Assembly (NCBI RefSeq): GCF_021261325.1
Contig: NZ_JAJSBI010000022.1
Location: 1-64,000 of the forward strand
Length of the DNA: 64,000 nucleotides
DNA from: Streptomyces guryensis
GTDB taxonomy: Bacteria; Actinomycetota; Actinomycetes; Streptomycetales; Streptomycetaceae
Reading direction: 5' to 3'
This document shows, in pieces, positions 54,220 to 62,460 of the stretch. The position numbers and the translations under genes were made by a program. The notes under the pieces were generated by a model. The model did not search any database, was not told where the DNA came from, and saw only the letters and a list, made by a program, of their open reading frames with translations. How positions within the stretch are numbered: the stretch's first letter is position 1; every line of letters begins with the position of its first letter.

Positions 54220-55461
54220 TTGGCACGGAAGATCGGCAGCCGGTACACCGCCAACCAGATCCTGGGGCGGGGCAGCGCCGGCACGGTGTGGCTGGGTGAG
54301 GGGCCGGAGGGCCCCGTCGCCATCAAGCTGCTGCGCGAGGACCTGGCCTCCGACCAGGAACTCGTCGGCCGCTTCGTGCAGGAGCGCACGGCGCTGCTCG
54401 GTCTCGACCACCCGAACGTCGTCTCCGTACGCGATCTGGTGGTGGACGGCAACGACCTCGCACTGGTCATGGACCTGGTACGCGGCACCGACCTGCGCAC
54501 CCGCCTCGACCGTGAGCGCCGGCTCGCGCCCGCGGCGGCGGTGGCGATCGTGGCCGACGTCGCGGACGGCCTCGCGGCAGCGCACGCGGCGGGCGTCGTG
54601 CACCGCGACGTCAAACCGGAGAACGTGCTCCTCGACATGCAGGGCCCACTGGGCCCCGGCGGCTCCCACCCGGCCCTCCTGACCGACTTCGGCGTGGCGA
54701 AGCTCATCGACTCCCCGCGCCGCACCCGCGCGACGAAGATCATCGGTACGCCGGACTACCTGGCCCCGGAGATCGTCGAGGGCCTGCCCCCGCGCGCGGC
54801 TGTCGACATCTACGCCCTCGCGACGGTCCTCTACGAGCTGCTGGCCGGCTTCACCCCGTTCGGCGGCGGACACCCGGGTGCGGTGCTGCGCCGTCACGTC
54901 ACGGAGACGGTGGTCCCGCTCCCCGGCATCCCGGACGAACTCTGGCAGCTCCTCGTACAGTGCCTGGCCAAGGCACCGGCCTCCCGGCTGCGCGCCTCGG
55001 AGCTGGGCGCCCGGCTGCGGGAACTGCTGCCGCTGGTCGCGGGGATGCCGCCCCTGGACGTGGACGAGCCGGACACGGAGCCGACGGAGGAGTCGGAGAC
55101 GACGGCCGGGGAGGCCGCGGCTCCGGTCCGTGAACGGGTACGGCGTGGCGCGGTCCCCCTGGTACCGGGCGCGAAGCCGGCCGACTCCAACCGGGACACG
55201 CATACGTCGATGAGGGTCCCGGCACCGGACGAGCTGGCGGGGGGTGCCCGCGGGACGGCCCGGGTGCCGCGGGCGGCGGGCGCACCGCGGCCCGGGTCCG
55301 CCAGGCACCGCGCCGTGACGCGTCGGCGCCGGGTGGTGCTGGGGACGGCCGCGGCGGTACTGGTGGCGGCGGCCGGGGTGGGGACGTGGCTGGCGACTTC
55401 GGGGGACGACGCGGGGGCGACACCGCAGGACTCGAAGCACTCGGCACCGGCTTCGCCGTGA
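54220..55461 (+). CDS. pkaB: Serine/threonine protein kinase PkaB
   Basis: 413 aa. The start is the unusual codon TTG at 54220, chosen because GTAGGAG lies at the right distance and the encoded ARKIGSRYTANQILGRG gives a complete kinase N-terminus. The P-loop is GRGSAGTVW, with Lys36 (VAIKLLR), HRD Asp130 and DFG Asp156. The kinase core ends near residue 265, a charged linker follows, and a membrane segment lies at about 371-392 (VVLGTAAAVLVAAAGVGTWLA) with a 20-residue external tail. No extracellular PASTA repeats are present, so it is not a PknB-type wall sensor. It follows pkaA by 112 bases. Confidence 0.93.
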   Translation: MARKIGSRYTANQILGRGSAGTVWLGEGPEGPVAIKLLREDLASDQELVGRFVQERTALLGLDHPNVVSVRDLVVDGNDLALVMDLVRGTDLRTRLDRERRLAPAAAVAIVADVADGLAAAHAAGVVHRDVKPENVLLDMQGPLGPGGSHPALLTDFGVAKLIDSPRRTRATKIIGTPDYLAPEIVEGLPPRAAVDIYALATVLYELLAGFTPFGGGHPGAVLRRHVTETVVPLPGIPDELWQLLVQCLAKAPASRLRASELGARLRELLPLVAGMPPLDVDEPDTEPTEESETTAGEAAAPVRERVRRGAVPLVPGAKPADSNRDTHTSMRVPAPDELAGGARGTARVPRAAGAPRPGSARHRAVTRRRRVVLGTAAAVLVAAAGVGTWLATSGDDAGATPQDSKHSAPASP

Positions 55462-55526
55462 GCGGGGTTGTGCTGGTGCCCGGCGTCTGTCCCGGCCTGG
55501 GGTCGGTTCGCCCGCCCGGGCGTGCG

Positions 55527-55576
55527 GGTTGCCGCTGCGCGCGCCCGTGCCGCCCCTAGCGGCACGACTGCCCGCG
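55527..55576. repeat. Dispersed palindromic repeat (REP-like), copy 2
   Basis: GTGCGGGTTGCCGC and AGCGGCACGACTGCCCGC form the same bulged stem as the copy at 22780-22844; only the loop differs. It lies in the 170-base gap between pkaB and prfB and may stop pkaB transcription. Confidence 0.6.
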
Positions 55577-55631
55577 GCTACGGCGCCGTAGCCGGACACG
55601 CACCGCTTGGCGGAGCCGTTACGCTGGAGGC

Positions 55632-56735
55632 GTGGCAGTCGTCGATGTATCCGAAGAGCTCAAGTCCCTCTCCTCGACCATGGAGTCGATCGAGGCCGTT
55701 CTGGACCTCGACAAGCTGAGGGCAGACATCGCCGTGCTCGAGGAGCAGGCGGCCGCGCCGTCCCTGTGGGACAACCCGGACGAGGCGCAGAAGATCACCA
55801 GCAAGCTGAGCCACCTGCAGGCCGAGGTCAGGAAGGCCGAGGCGCTGCGCGGGCGGATCGACGATCTCGCCGTGCTCTTCGAGATGGCCGAGGAGGAGGA
55901 CGACCCGGACACCCGCGCCGAGGCCGAGTCCGAGCTCGCCTCCGTCAAGAAGGCGCTGGACGAGATGGAGGTCCGGACGCTGCTGAGCGGCGAGTACGAC
56001 TCCCGTGAGGCGCTCGTCAACATCCGCGCCGAGGCCGGTGGCGTCGACGCCGCCGACTTCGCGGAGAAGCTCCAGCGGATGTACCTGCGCTGGGCCGAGG
56101 GCAAGGGCTACAAGACCGAGCTCATCGAGACGTCGTACGCCGAAGAGGCCGGCATCAAGTCGACCACCTTCGCCGTGCAGGCGCCGTACGCCTACGGGAC
56201 GCTCTCCGTGGAGCAGGGCACGCACCGGCTCGTCCGGATCTCGCCGTTCGACAACCAGGGCCGCCGTCAGACCTCCTTCGCGGGCGTCGAGATCCTGCCC
56301 GTGGTCGAGCAGACCGACCACATCGAGATCGACGAGTCCGAGCTGCGTGTGGACGTGTACCGGTCCTCCGGGCCCGGCGGACAGGGCGTCAACACCACCG
56401 ACTCCGCGGTGCGCCTGACCCACCTCCCCACCGGCATCGTCGTCTCCTGTCAGAACGAGCGGTCGCAGATCCAGAACAAGGCGACCGCCATGAACGTTCT
56501 CCAGGCGAAGCTGCTGGAGCGGCAACGCCAGGAGGAGCGGGCCAAGATGGACGCTCTCAAGGACGGCGGCAGCTCCTGGGGCAACCAGATGCGTTCGTAC
56601 GTCCTGCACCCGTACCAGATGGTCAAGGACCTGCGCACCGAATTCGAGGTCGGCAACCCCGAGGCCGTGTTCAACGGTGAGATCGACGGCTTCATCGAGG
56701 CCGGAATTCGCTGGCGCAAGCAGCAGGAGAAGTAA
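55632..56735 (+). CDS. prfB: Peptide chain release factor 2
   Basis: 367 aa from GTG 55632. It recognises UGA and UAA stop codons. The RF2-specific SPF tripeptide is in RISPFDNQGRRQTSF, and the catalytic GGQ is at residues 249-251 (SGPGGQGVN). The frame is uninterrupted from the start, so the programmed +1 frameshift that autoregulates prfB in many bacteria is absent here. Placement between pkaB and ftsE is the conserved Streptomyces order. A hairpin terminator follows. Confidence 0.97.
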   Translation: MAVVDVSEELKSLSSTMESIEAVLDLDKLRADIAVLEEQAAAPSLWDNPDEAQKITSKLSHLQAEVRKAEALRGRIDDLAVLFEMAEEEDDPDTRAEAESELASVKKALDEMEVRTLLSGEYDSREALVNIRAEAGGVDAADFAEKLQRMYLRWAEGKGYKTELIETSYAEEAGIKSTTFAVQAPYAYGTLSVEQGTHRLVRISPFDNQGRRQTSFAGVEILPVVEQTDHIEIDESELRVDVYRSSGPGGQGVNTTDSAVRLTHLPTGIVVSCQNERSQIQNKATAMNVLQAKLLERQRQEERAKMDALKDGGSSWGNQMRSYVLHPYQMVKDLRTEFEVGNPEAVFNGEIDGFIEAGIRWRKQQEK

Positions 56736-56763
56736 CCGCGCCGAGTGCCTTTGTCGACTTGGT

Positions 56764-56788
56764 AACTGCCGCCCCACGGGCGGCAGTT
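56764..56788 (+). terminator. Terminator after prfB
   Basis: AACTGCCGCCC-cac-GGGCGGCAGTT is a perfect 11-bp stem followed by GCTGTTTGTCT, 28 bases after the prfB stop codon. Confidence 0.8.
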
Positions 56789-57027
56789 GCTGTTTGTCTG
56801 GGTTTTACATCACACTCACAGGTTCCAACTCGATGTAAACAAGACGCAAGTGGACATTGCGCACGCAACGCCCTTGACGTTGCTTTGAAAAATGGGAAGG
56901 GTAAAGCGCGGCATGCGTATCTCTGGGGCGCATGTGAACCGGGGGATTTTGCAGCGCAGTCACCTCCGTCGATCACGGCCCCCGAGCGCCGCCCAACTGA
57001 CGAGCAGCTACTGGGGGTAGCAAACAC

Positions 57028-57654
57028 ATGACGAAGAAGACGCGGATCCGTGTCGCGCGGATCGCCGCGGGTGCCGTGATCGCCGCCGGCGCCTCGCTGA
57101 CGGCTGCGGGTGTCGCATCCGCGGACGACTGCGGGATCCTGGGCATCTGCATCACGCCGGCACCGACCGACCCGGTGCCGACCGACCCGGCCCCGACGGA
57201 CCCGGCCCCGACCGGCCTTCCGACGGACCCGGCCCCGACGGACCCCGCTCCGACGGACCCGGCCCCGACGGACCCGGCCCCGACCGACCCGGCCCCGACC
57301 GACCCGGCCCCGACCACTCCGCCCACCGGCAACCCGACCGACCCGGGCAACGGGAACGGCAATGGGAATGGCAACGGGAACGGCCACGGCCACGGGAACA
57401 ACGGTGGTGGCAACTCCAACACCAACCCCGACGGCAACTCCGGTACCTCCACCCAGGACCAGGGCTCCTCGGTCCTCACCGACACCGGCTCGAACGCCTC
57501 GGCCCAGACCAAGGGCAACGGTCAGCAGCTCGCCGAGACCGGTGCCGGCCAGACGGCCTTCCTGATCGTCGGTGCCGCCACCATGATCGCCGGTGGCGTC
57601 GGCTTCCGCATTCTGCCGCGCCTCGTGGGCGGCCGTGGCGGTGCGGCTGCCTGA
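57028..57654 (+). CDS. Sortase-anchored (LAETG) repeat-rich cell-surface protein
   Basis: 208 aa. The N-terminal signal peptide is MTKKTRIRVARIAAGAVIAA with cleavage probably after GVASA. The mature protein starts DDCGILGICI, then about ten PAPTD-type pentapeptides (about residues 44-97), a Gly/Asn tract (NGNGNGNG), and a Ser/Thr-rich segment. The C-terminal sorting signal is LAETG at 168-172, followed by a hydrophobic helix (TAFLIVGAATMIAGGVGF) and a basic tail. LAxTG is the signal used by class E sortases in Streptomyces. The PT-rich region looks like a wall-spanning or O-glycosylated stalk. No ligand-binding domain is visible. Confidence 0.85.
   Translation: MTKKTRIRVARIAAGAVIAAGASLTAAGVASADDCGILGICITPAPTDPVPTDPAPTDPAPTGLPTDPAPTDPAPTDPAPTDPAPTDPAPTDPAPTTPPTGNPTDPGNGNGNGNGNGNGHGHGNNGGGNSNTNPDGNSGTSTQDQGSSVLTDTGSNASAQTKGNGQQLAETGAGQTAFLIVGAATMIAGGVGFRILPRLVGGRGGAAA
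57153..57318 (+). repeat. 15-bp coding tandem repeats (PAPTD units)
   Basis: About ten units of the form CCGGCCCCGACGGAC or CCGGCCCCGACCGAC run through the surface-protein gene, with one GLPTD variant. Such arrays change length easily by slippage, so the stalk length probably varies between strains. Confidence 0.85.
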
Positions 57655-57696
57655 CGGTGGCCGTGCGCACACGCAACGTGTGCGACGACGTACGAC

Positions 57697-57731
57697 GAGG
57701 GGCCCGGAGCGTGCATCGCTCCGGGCCCCTC
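57697..57731. terminator. Bidirectional terminator
   Basis: A perfect 15-bp stem (GAGGGGCCCGGAGCG and its complement) with a TGCAT loop lies between the convergent surface-protein and zinc-ribbon genes. Confidence 0.85.
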
Positions 57732-57759
57732 GGGCGTCTCCGTGCCCCTGTGCCGCGCC

Positions 57760-57951
57760 CTACGCGGTCTGGTGCGCCAGCAGCGCCACCGCCGCGATCA
57801 GCACCGCCAGCAGTGCGATCAGCGCCATGGGGTTGACTCCCGCGAAGAAGTTCTCCTGCTGCAGCCGCTCGCGGTTCGCGCGGCACACGGGGCACCGGCC
57901 CTCGCTCACGGGCGCCGCGCAGTTCGCGCACACCAGCCGGTCGTACGTCAT
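57760..57951 (-). CDS. Small zinc-ribbon membrane protein
   Basis: 63 aa, with stop and start clear on the minus strand. The N-terminal cytoplasmic part has two CxxC pairs (CANC and CPVC, spaced by APVSEGR), a probable zinc ribbon. A single C-terminal membrane helix follows (PMALIALLAVLIAAVALLA). It is small but well formed: the third codon positions are GC-rich, and a terminator separates it from the convergent surface-protein gene. I recall similar small proteins near ftsE in Streptomyces but know no function. Confidence 0.75.
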   Translation of the reverse strand: MTYDRLVCANCAAPVSEGRCPVCRANRERLQQENFFAGVNPMALIALLAVLIAAVALLAHQTA

Positions 57952-58079
57952 GCGCTCGCCCTCCTAGCCCTACGGTTCCACCGGGAGAACGCTCAGGGGT
58001 TGCCGAACGTTCCCCTCTCTACTGTGCCAGGTTCCTCCAGAGGGTGCGCGGGGTCGCCCCGAGAGGGGCGGTGACGCTC

Positions 58080-58131
58080 GTCTCGCGGCTGCCGGCCGGT
58101 GGGGGCTTGTCGCGCAGTTCCCCGCGCCCCT
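58080..58131. repeat. Streptomyces dispersed repeat upstream of ftsE
   Basis: The stretch GCGGCTGCCGGCCGGTGG then CTTGTCGCGCAGTTCCCCGC and GCCCCTTA resembles, from memory, a GC-rich element repeated between many Streptomyces genes (CGCGCAGTTCCCCGCGCCCC core). It is part of the 320-base gap between the zinc-ribbon gene and ftsE. A truncated relative (CCCGCGCCCCTT) is near 32570. Confidence 0.5.
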
Positions 58132-58273
58132 TACCGGCGCTGCCCCCCAGGCCCCTTACAAAGCCCCGTACAAAAGCGCACAACCTGCACCCAACCGCAA
58201 CCGCTGCCTGCGCTTGTGCACCCGACTCGCGTATGGTCACGCTCATCTACCCCCGGCGACCCGTGGTGCATCC

Positions 58274-58963
58274 GTGATCCGATTCGACAACGTCTCCAAG
58301 GTCTACCCCAAGCAGACCCGTCCTGCACTCAGGGATGTGTCCCTGGAAGTGGAGAAGGGCGAGTTCGTGTTCCTCGTGGGGTCCTCGGGCTCCGGAAAGT
58401 CCACCTTTCTGCGGCTGATCCTCCGCGAGGAGCGGTGCAGTCACGGTCAGGTGCACGTTCTGGGCAAGGACCTCGCGCGCCTGTCCAACTGGAAGGTGCC
58501 GCAGATGCGGCGCCAGTTGGGGACGGTGTTCCAGGACTTCCGGCTCCTGCCGAACAAGACGGTGGCGGAGAACGTCGCCTTCGCGCAGGAGGTCATCGGC
58601 AAGTCGAAGGGCGAGATCCGCAAGTCCGTACCGCAGGTGCTCGACCTCGTCGGGCTGGGCGGGAAAGAGGAACGGATGCCCGGTGAGTTGTCCGGTGGTG
58701 AGCAGCAGCGCGTGGCCATCGCGCGCGCGTTCGTCAACCGGCCCAAGCTGCTCATCGCCGACGAGCCCACCGGCAACCTCGACCCGCAGACCTCCGTCGG
58801 CATCATGAAGCTGCTCGACCGGATCAACCGGACCGGCACCACCGTGGTGATGGCGACGCACGACCAGAACATCGTGGACCAGATGCGCAAGCGCGTCATC
58901 GAGCTGGAGAAGGGCCGCCTCGTCCGCGACCAGGCACGCGGCGTCTACGGCTACCAGCACTGA
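58274..58963 (+). CDS. ftsE: Cell division ATP-binding protein FtsE
   Basis: 229 aa from GTG 58274 (MIRFDNVSKVYPK). The ABC ATPase has Walker A GSSGSGKST (Lys42), a Q-loop in VFQDFRLLPNKTV, the signature LSGGEQQR, Walker B LLIADEPTG and an H-loop in MATHDQN. FtsE pairs with the membrane protein FtsX to transmit ATP-driven changes to periplasmic or extracellular cell-wall hydrolases and their activators during division. ftsX follows after 34 bases. Confidence 0.96.
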   Translation: MIRFDNVSKVYPKQTRPALRDVSLEVEKGEFVFLVGSSGSGKSTFLRLILREERCSHGQVHVLGKDLARLSNWKVPQMRRQLGTVFQDFRLLPNKTVAENVAFAQEVIGKSKGEIRKSVPQVLDLVGLGGKEERMPGELSGGEQQRVAIARAFVNRPKLLIADEPTGNLDPQTSVGIMKLLDRINRTGTTVVMATHDQNIVDQMRKRVIELEKGRLVRDQARGVYGYQH

Positions 58964-58997
58964 CCGCCACGTCCACGGAAAGGCTCAACCAGTCGCC

Positions 58998-59918
58998 ATG
59001 CGCGCACAGTTCGTACTCTCCGAGATCGGTGTCGGTCTCCGCCGCAATCTGACCATGACCTTTGCGGTCGTCGTCTCCGTCGCCCTGTCCCTCGCCCTGT
59101 TCGGTGGGTCGCTCCTCATGAGCGACCAGGTCAGCACCATGAAGGGCTACTGGTACGACAAGGTCAACGTCTCGATCTTCCTCTGCAACAAGAGCGACGC
59201 CGAGTCGGACCCGAACTGCGCCAAGGGCGCGGTCACCGACGACCAGAAGAAGCAGATCCTCTCCGACCTGGGCAAGATGACCACGGTTGTGCAGAAGGTC
59301 ACGTACGAGTCGCAGGACGCGGCGTACAAGCACTACAAGGAGCAGTTCGGCGACTCCCCGCTGGCCAGTTCCCTCACGCCGGACCAGATGCAGGAGTCGT
59401 ACCGGATCAAGCTGAAGGACCCGGAGAAGTACCAGGTCATCGCGACCGCCTTCGACGGGCGGGACGGTGTGCAGTCCGTGCAGGACCAGAAGGGGATCCT
59501 GGACAACCTGTTCGGGCTGCTCAACGGCATGAACTGGGCCGCGCGGGCCGTGATGGCGCTGATGCTCGTCGTCGCGCTGATGCTGATCGTCAACACCGTG
59601 CGGGTGTCCGCGTTCAGCCGGCGGCGCGAGACCGGGATCATGCGCCTGGTCGGCGCCTCGGGCTTCTACATCCAGGCGCCGTTCATCATGGAGGCGGCGG
59701 TCGCCGGGCTCATCGGCGGGACGGTCGCCTGCGGCTTCCTGGTGGTCGCGCGGTACTTCATCATCGACCACGGTCTGGCCCTGTCCCAGAAGCTGAACCT
59801 GATCAACTTCATCGGCTGGGACGCGGTGTTGACCAAGCTGCCGCTCATCCTCGCCACGAGTCTGCTGATGCCCGCGTTGGCCGCGTTCTTCGCGCTGCGC
59901 AAGTACCTGAAGGTGTGA
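58998..59918 (+). CDS. ftsX: Cell division protein FtsX
   Basis: 306 aa. The first membrane segment (TMTFAVVVSVALSLALFGGSLL) is followed by an extracytoplasmic loop of about 140 residues, which carries two cysteines (FLCNKSDAESDPNC), then three further membrane segments with the FtsX motif SRRRETGIMRLVGAS. The loop is where FtsX contacts wall-hydrolase partners such as RipC-type proteins in mycobacteria. The Cys pair could form a disulfide. It forms an operon with ftsE and ends before a hairpin. Confidence 0.95.
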   Translation: MRAQFVLSEIGVGLRRNLTMTFAVVVSVALSLALFGGSLLMSDQVSTMKGYWYDKVNVSIFLCNKSDAESDPNCAKGAVTDDQKKQILSDLGKMTTVVQKVTYESQDAAYKHYKEQFGDSPLASSLTPDQMQESYRIKLKDPEKYQVIATAFDGRDGVQSVQDQKGILDNLFGLLNGMNWAARAVMALMLVVALMLIVNTVRVSAFSRRRETGIMRLVGASGFYIQAPFIMEAAVAGLIGGTVACGFLVVARYFIIDHGLALSQKLNLINFIGWDAVLTKLPLILATSLLMPALAAFFALRKYLKV

Positions 59919-59929
59919 CGCATGCCAAG

Positions 59930-59961
59930 AGGGCCGTACGGTCAACCGGCCGTGCGGCCCT
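59930..59961 (+). terminator. Terminator after ftsX
   Basis: AGGGCCGTACGG and CCGTGCGGCCCT form a 12-bp stem with one wobble pair and an 8-base loop, 12 bases after the ftsX stop codon. Confidence 0.65.
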
Positions 59962-59985
59962 TCGCGTTGTCCTAGACTCACCGGC

Positions 59986-61164
59986 ATGTCAGGTCGTGAC
60001 CTGTTCTGCCAGCCCCGCCGCATCCGCCGCGGGGCCGCCCTGACATTCGTCTTCGCGAGCGTGCTCGTCGCGGGCGCGGCAACCGGCTCCTTTTCCGAGG
60101 CCGACCGGAAATCCCCGCCCGGCGAGGCCCGTTCGGCCATGCCCGCCGGCCATCACGAGGACGTGGCGAAGGCGGCCGAGGAGGCCATGGCCGACGGCAA
60201 GTCCCCGATGAAGGCCGCCGAGCGCGCGGTCAGCCGCAGCGGGGACCGCTGGGGGGCCGTCTACTCCGAGGGCGAGTACCAGGAGTTCGAGGAAGCCCTG
60301 GAGGGCCAGTACACCGGCGTCGGCCTCTGGGCCCGGCGCGAGCGCGACGGCCGTATCGAGGTGATCAGGGTGGCCGCCGGCTCGCCCGCGGCCGCCGCCG
60401 GGATCCGCAGCGGCGACCGGCTGCGCAGCATCGACGGCGAGAAGGTCGACGGTCAGCCCGTCACCGAGGTCGTGTCGTTACTGCGCGGCGACGCCACGGA
60501 CGCGGCCGCCGGTACGGCCGTCCGGCTCGGCGTGCAGCGCGGCACGCGCGCGTGGGTCGAGACCTTGCGCCGCGCCCGTCTGTCCACCGACTCGGTCGCC
60601 GTTCGAAAACTCGCCGGCGGGGTCACCGTGATCAGGATCGCCGCGTTCACCAAGGGCTCCGGCGACGTCGTCCGCACCGCCGTACGGCAGGCCCCCGCAG
60701 GCGCCGGGATCATCCTCGACCTGCGCGGCAACTCCGGCGGCCTGGTCACCGAGGCCGTGACCTGCGCCTCCGCCTTCCTGGACGGCGGCCTCGTCGCCAC
60801 GTACGACGTCAACGGAGAGCAGCAGGCCCTGCACGCCGCCCCCGGCGGCGACACCACCAGACCCCTGGTCGCGCTCGTCGACGGCGGCACGATGAGCGCG
60901 GCCGAGATGCTGACCGGCGCCCTGCAGGACCGCGGCCGTGCGGTCGTCGTGGGCTCCCGCACCTTCGGCAAGGGCTCGGTCCAGATGCCGAGGGAGCTTC
61001 CCGGCGGCTCCGTCGCCGAACTGACCGTCGGGCACTACCGCACCCCCTCCGGCCGCAGCGTCGACGGCCGGGGCATCACCCCCGACCTGGAGGTCACCTC
61101 CCCGGGGCAGGCGGCCGTGGAGCGGGCCGAGACCGTACTCGGCGGGCTGGGCGACGCCGACTAG
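59986..61164 (+). CDS. S41 family C-terminal processing peptidase
   Basis: 392 aa. An uncleaved or cleavable N-terminal hydrophobic segment (ALTFVFASVLVAGAATGSF) directs export. A PDZ domain (about 115-200, containing GVGLWARRERD and AAAGIRSGDRLRSIDG) precedes the S41 protease domain with catalytic Ser304 (GGTMSAAEMLTGAL) and Lys329 (TFGKGSVQ), the Ser-Lys dyad of CtpA/Prc enzymes. It degrades or trims extracytoplasmic proteins from the C-terminus. Codon 165 (60478-60480) is TTA, the only in-frame TTA I found in the window, so translation may depend on the developmental tRNA of bldA. It lies between ftsEX and smpB. Confidence 0.92.
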   Translation: MSGRDLFCQPRRIRRGAALTFVFASVLVAGAATGSFSEADRKSPPGEARSAMPAGHHEDVAKAAEEAMADGKSPMKAAERAVSRSGDRWGAVYSEGEYQEFEEALEGQYTGVGLWARRERDGRIEVIRVAAGSPAAAAGIRSGDRLRSIDGEKVDGQPVTEVVSLLRGDATDAAAGTAVRLGVQRGTRAWVETLRRARLSTDSVAVRKLAGGVTVIRIAAFTKGSGDVVRTAVRQAPAGAGIILDLRGNSGGLVTEAVTCASAFLDGGLVATYDVNGEQQALHAAPGGDTTRPLVALVDGGTMSAAEMLTGALQDRGRAVVVGSRTFGKGSVQMPRELPGGSVAELTVGHYRTPSGRSVDGRGITPDLEVTSPGQAAVERAETVLGGLGDAD

Positions 61165-61232
61165 ACGCCGATCCGGATGCCGATTAAAGGCTGGTCCGCA
61201 CCCCCCTCCGTAGTGCGAAAATGGACAGCACT

Positions 61233-61787
61233 ATGAGCAAGGGAATGTACGTACCGAAGGAAAACCAGCCCAAGCAGGGCGGGGCGGCCGCGAAGGCCAG
61301 GGACGGCGAGAAGGGCGGCAAGCGCAAGATCGTCGCCCAGAACAAGAAGGCCCGGCACGACTACGCGATCGTCGACACCTACGAGGCCGGTCTCGTGCTG
61401 ACCGGCACCGAGGTCAAGTCGCTGCGCGAAGGACGGACCTCGCTGACGGACGGCTTCGTCCAGATCGACCGGGGAGAGGCGTGGCTGCACAACGCCCACA
61501 TCCCGGAGTACCACCAGGGCAGCTGGACCAACCACTCCGCGCGCCGCAAGCGCAAACTGCTGCTGCACCGCGAGGAGATCGACAAGCTGGAGTCCAAGGC
61601 GCAGGAGACGGGTCACACGATCGTGCCCCTCGCCCTGTACTTCAGGGACGGCCGCGCGAAGGCCGAGATCGCCCTTGCGCGAGGCAAGAAGGAGTACGAC
61701 AAGCGCCAGACCCTGCGGGAGAAGCAGGACCGGCGGGAGTCGGACCGGGCGATCGCGGCGGCGAAGCGGAAGCAGCGGGACGCGTAG
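61233..61787 (+). CDS. smpB: SsrA-binding protein SmpB
   Basis: 184 aa from ATG 61233; ATGs at 61221 and 61245 are equally in frame and the true start is uncertain, because ribosome sites are weak. The conserved core starts RKIVAQNKKARHDYAI, with GTEVKSLREGRTSL and WLHNAHIPEY following, and the basic C-terminal tail (KKEYDKRQTLREKQDRRESD) reaches the ribosome decoding centre. The 30-40 residue Gly/Lys/Gln-rich N-terminal extension is not part of the SmpB fold. It is followed by its RNA partner ssrA. Confidence 0.95.
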   Translation: MSKGMYVPKENQPKQGGAAAKARDGEKGGKRKIVAQNKKARHDYAIVDTYEAGLVLTGTEVKSLREGRTSLTDGFVQIDRGEAWLHNAHIPEYHQGSWTNHSARRKRKLLLHREEIDKLESKAQETGHTIVPLALYFRDGRAKAEIALARGKKEYDKRQTLREKQDRRESDRAIAAAKRKQRDA

Positions 61788-61912
61788 CCGACCGGGCGCC
61801 CGGGAATACGGTGGCATCGTCGCGCGTTGTTCACGTACGATGGCACCGCACCTCACAGCGGGTGCGCACCCCTCCTCGGAGGGCCTCTTCGGAGGGCTTG
61901 AAAACACAACAT

Positions 61913-62296
61913 GGGGATGATCGGTTTCGACAGCGGCTGTCGAAGCAGGGGAAGCGTGTCGAGGAAGCGGCAATGATCTCGTTAACCATATGTCGCAACC
62001 AATAATCGCCAATTCCAAGAGCGATTCCCGCGTCTTCGCCCTCGCTGCCTAATAAGCAGTGAGCGAAGGCCCTAACGGGTGTCAGACCGGGGATGTTCCC
62101 GACCCGGACCCTGGCATAATCTAGGGGACTAAACCATTCGGCCCGGTCACGGGGGCGGATGGGAAACCAAACAGTGGCTGGGCCCGTCGGCGACTTGTTC
62201 GCGTGATCACCGGGGCCGAGAAAATCGCAGCGAACTGCACACGGAGAAGCCCTGATTCCGCACCGTTGGACGCGGGTTCGATTCCCGCCATCTCCA
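61913..62296 (+). ncRNA. ssrA: Transfer-messenger RNA (tmRNA)
   Basis: About 384 nt. The 5' end GGGGATGATCGGTTTCGACA and the 3' end GGTTCGATTCCCGCCATCTCC pair as the tRNA-like acceptor and T arms. The CCA is not encoded (the discriminator A is followed by CTC). The tag reading frame lies at 62008-62052. SmpB, encoded 125 bases upstream, is its obligatory partner. It rescues stalled ribosomes and tags the nascent protein for proteolysis. A strong terminator follows. Confidence 0.96.
62008..62052 (+). other. tmRNA tag-peptide reading frame
   Basis: GCC is the resume codon and the frame reads ANSKSDSRVFALAA followed by TAA TAA, 14 residues ending in the ALAA degron recognised by ClpXP and ClpAP. 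The double stop and the ALAA end are the standard tmRNA layout. Confidence 0.9.
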
Positions 62297-62313
62297 CTCA
62301 TCCCATGTGAAAC

Positions 62314-62346
62314 AAAGGCCCCGTCGCTGCGAGCGGCGGGGCCTTT
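62314..62346 (+). terminator. Terminator after ssrA
   Basis: AAAGGCCCCGTCGCT and AGCGGCGGGGCCTTT form a 15-bp stem with one wobble pair and a GCG loop, followed by GTCGTG. It lies 17 bases after the tmRNA. Confidence 0.85.
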
Positions 62347-62460
62347 GTCGTGCACACCTTCACAGATCCCACACAGGTGCCATAAGGTGATCGCCGCGCC
62401 CGGCGGAGCCCGACCACTTCGCCCCCGCGCGTATCGACCGGCGACTGGGGGGACCAGACC

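Noticed and set aside
55632..56735. Programmed frameshift in prfB
   Set aside because: The reading frame is continuous from the GTG start through the GGQ motif; no internal UGA or slippery site is present.
62270..62300. tmRNA 3' end as an attachment site of an integrated element
   Set aside because: No duplicated copy of the 3' end and no integrase gene are seen in the 1.7 kb that follows; it cannot be tested further in this window.
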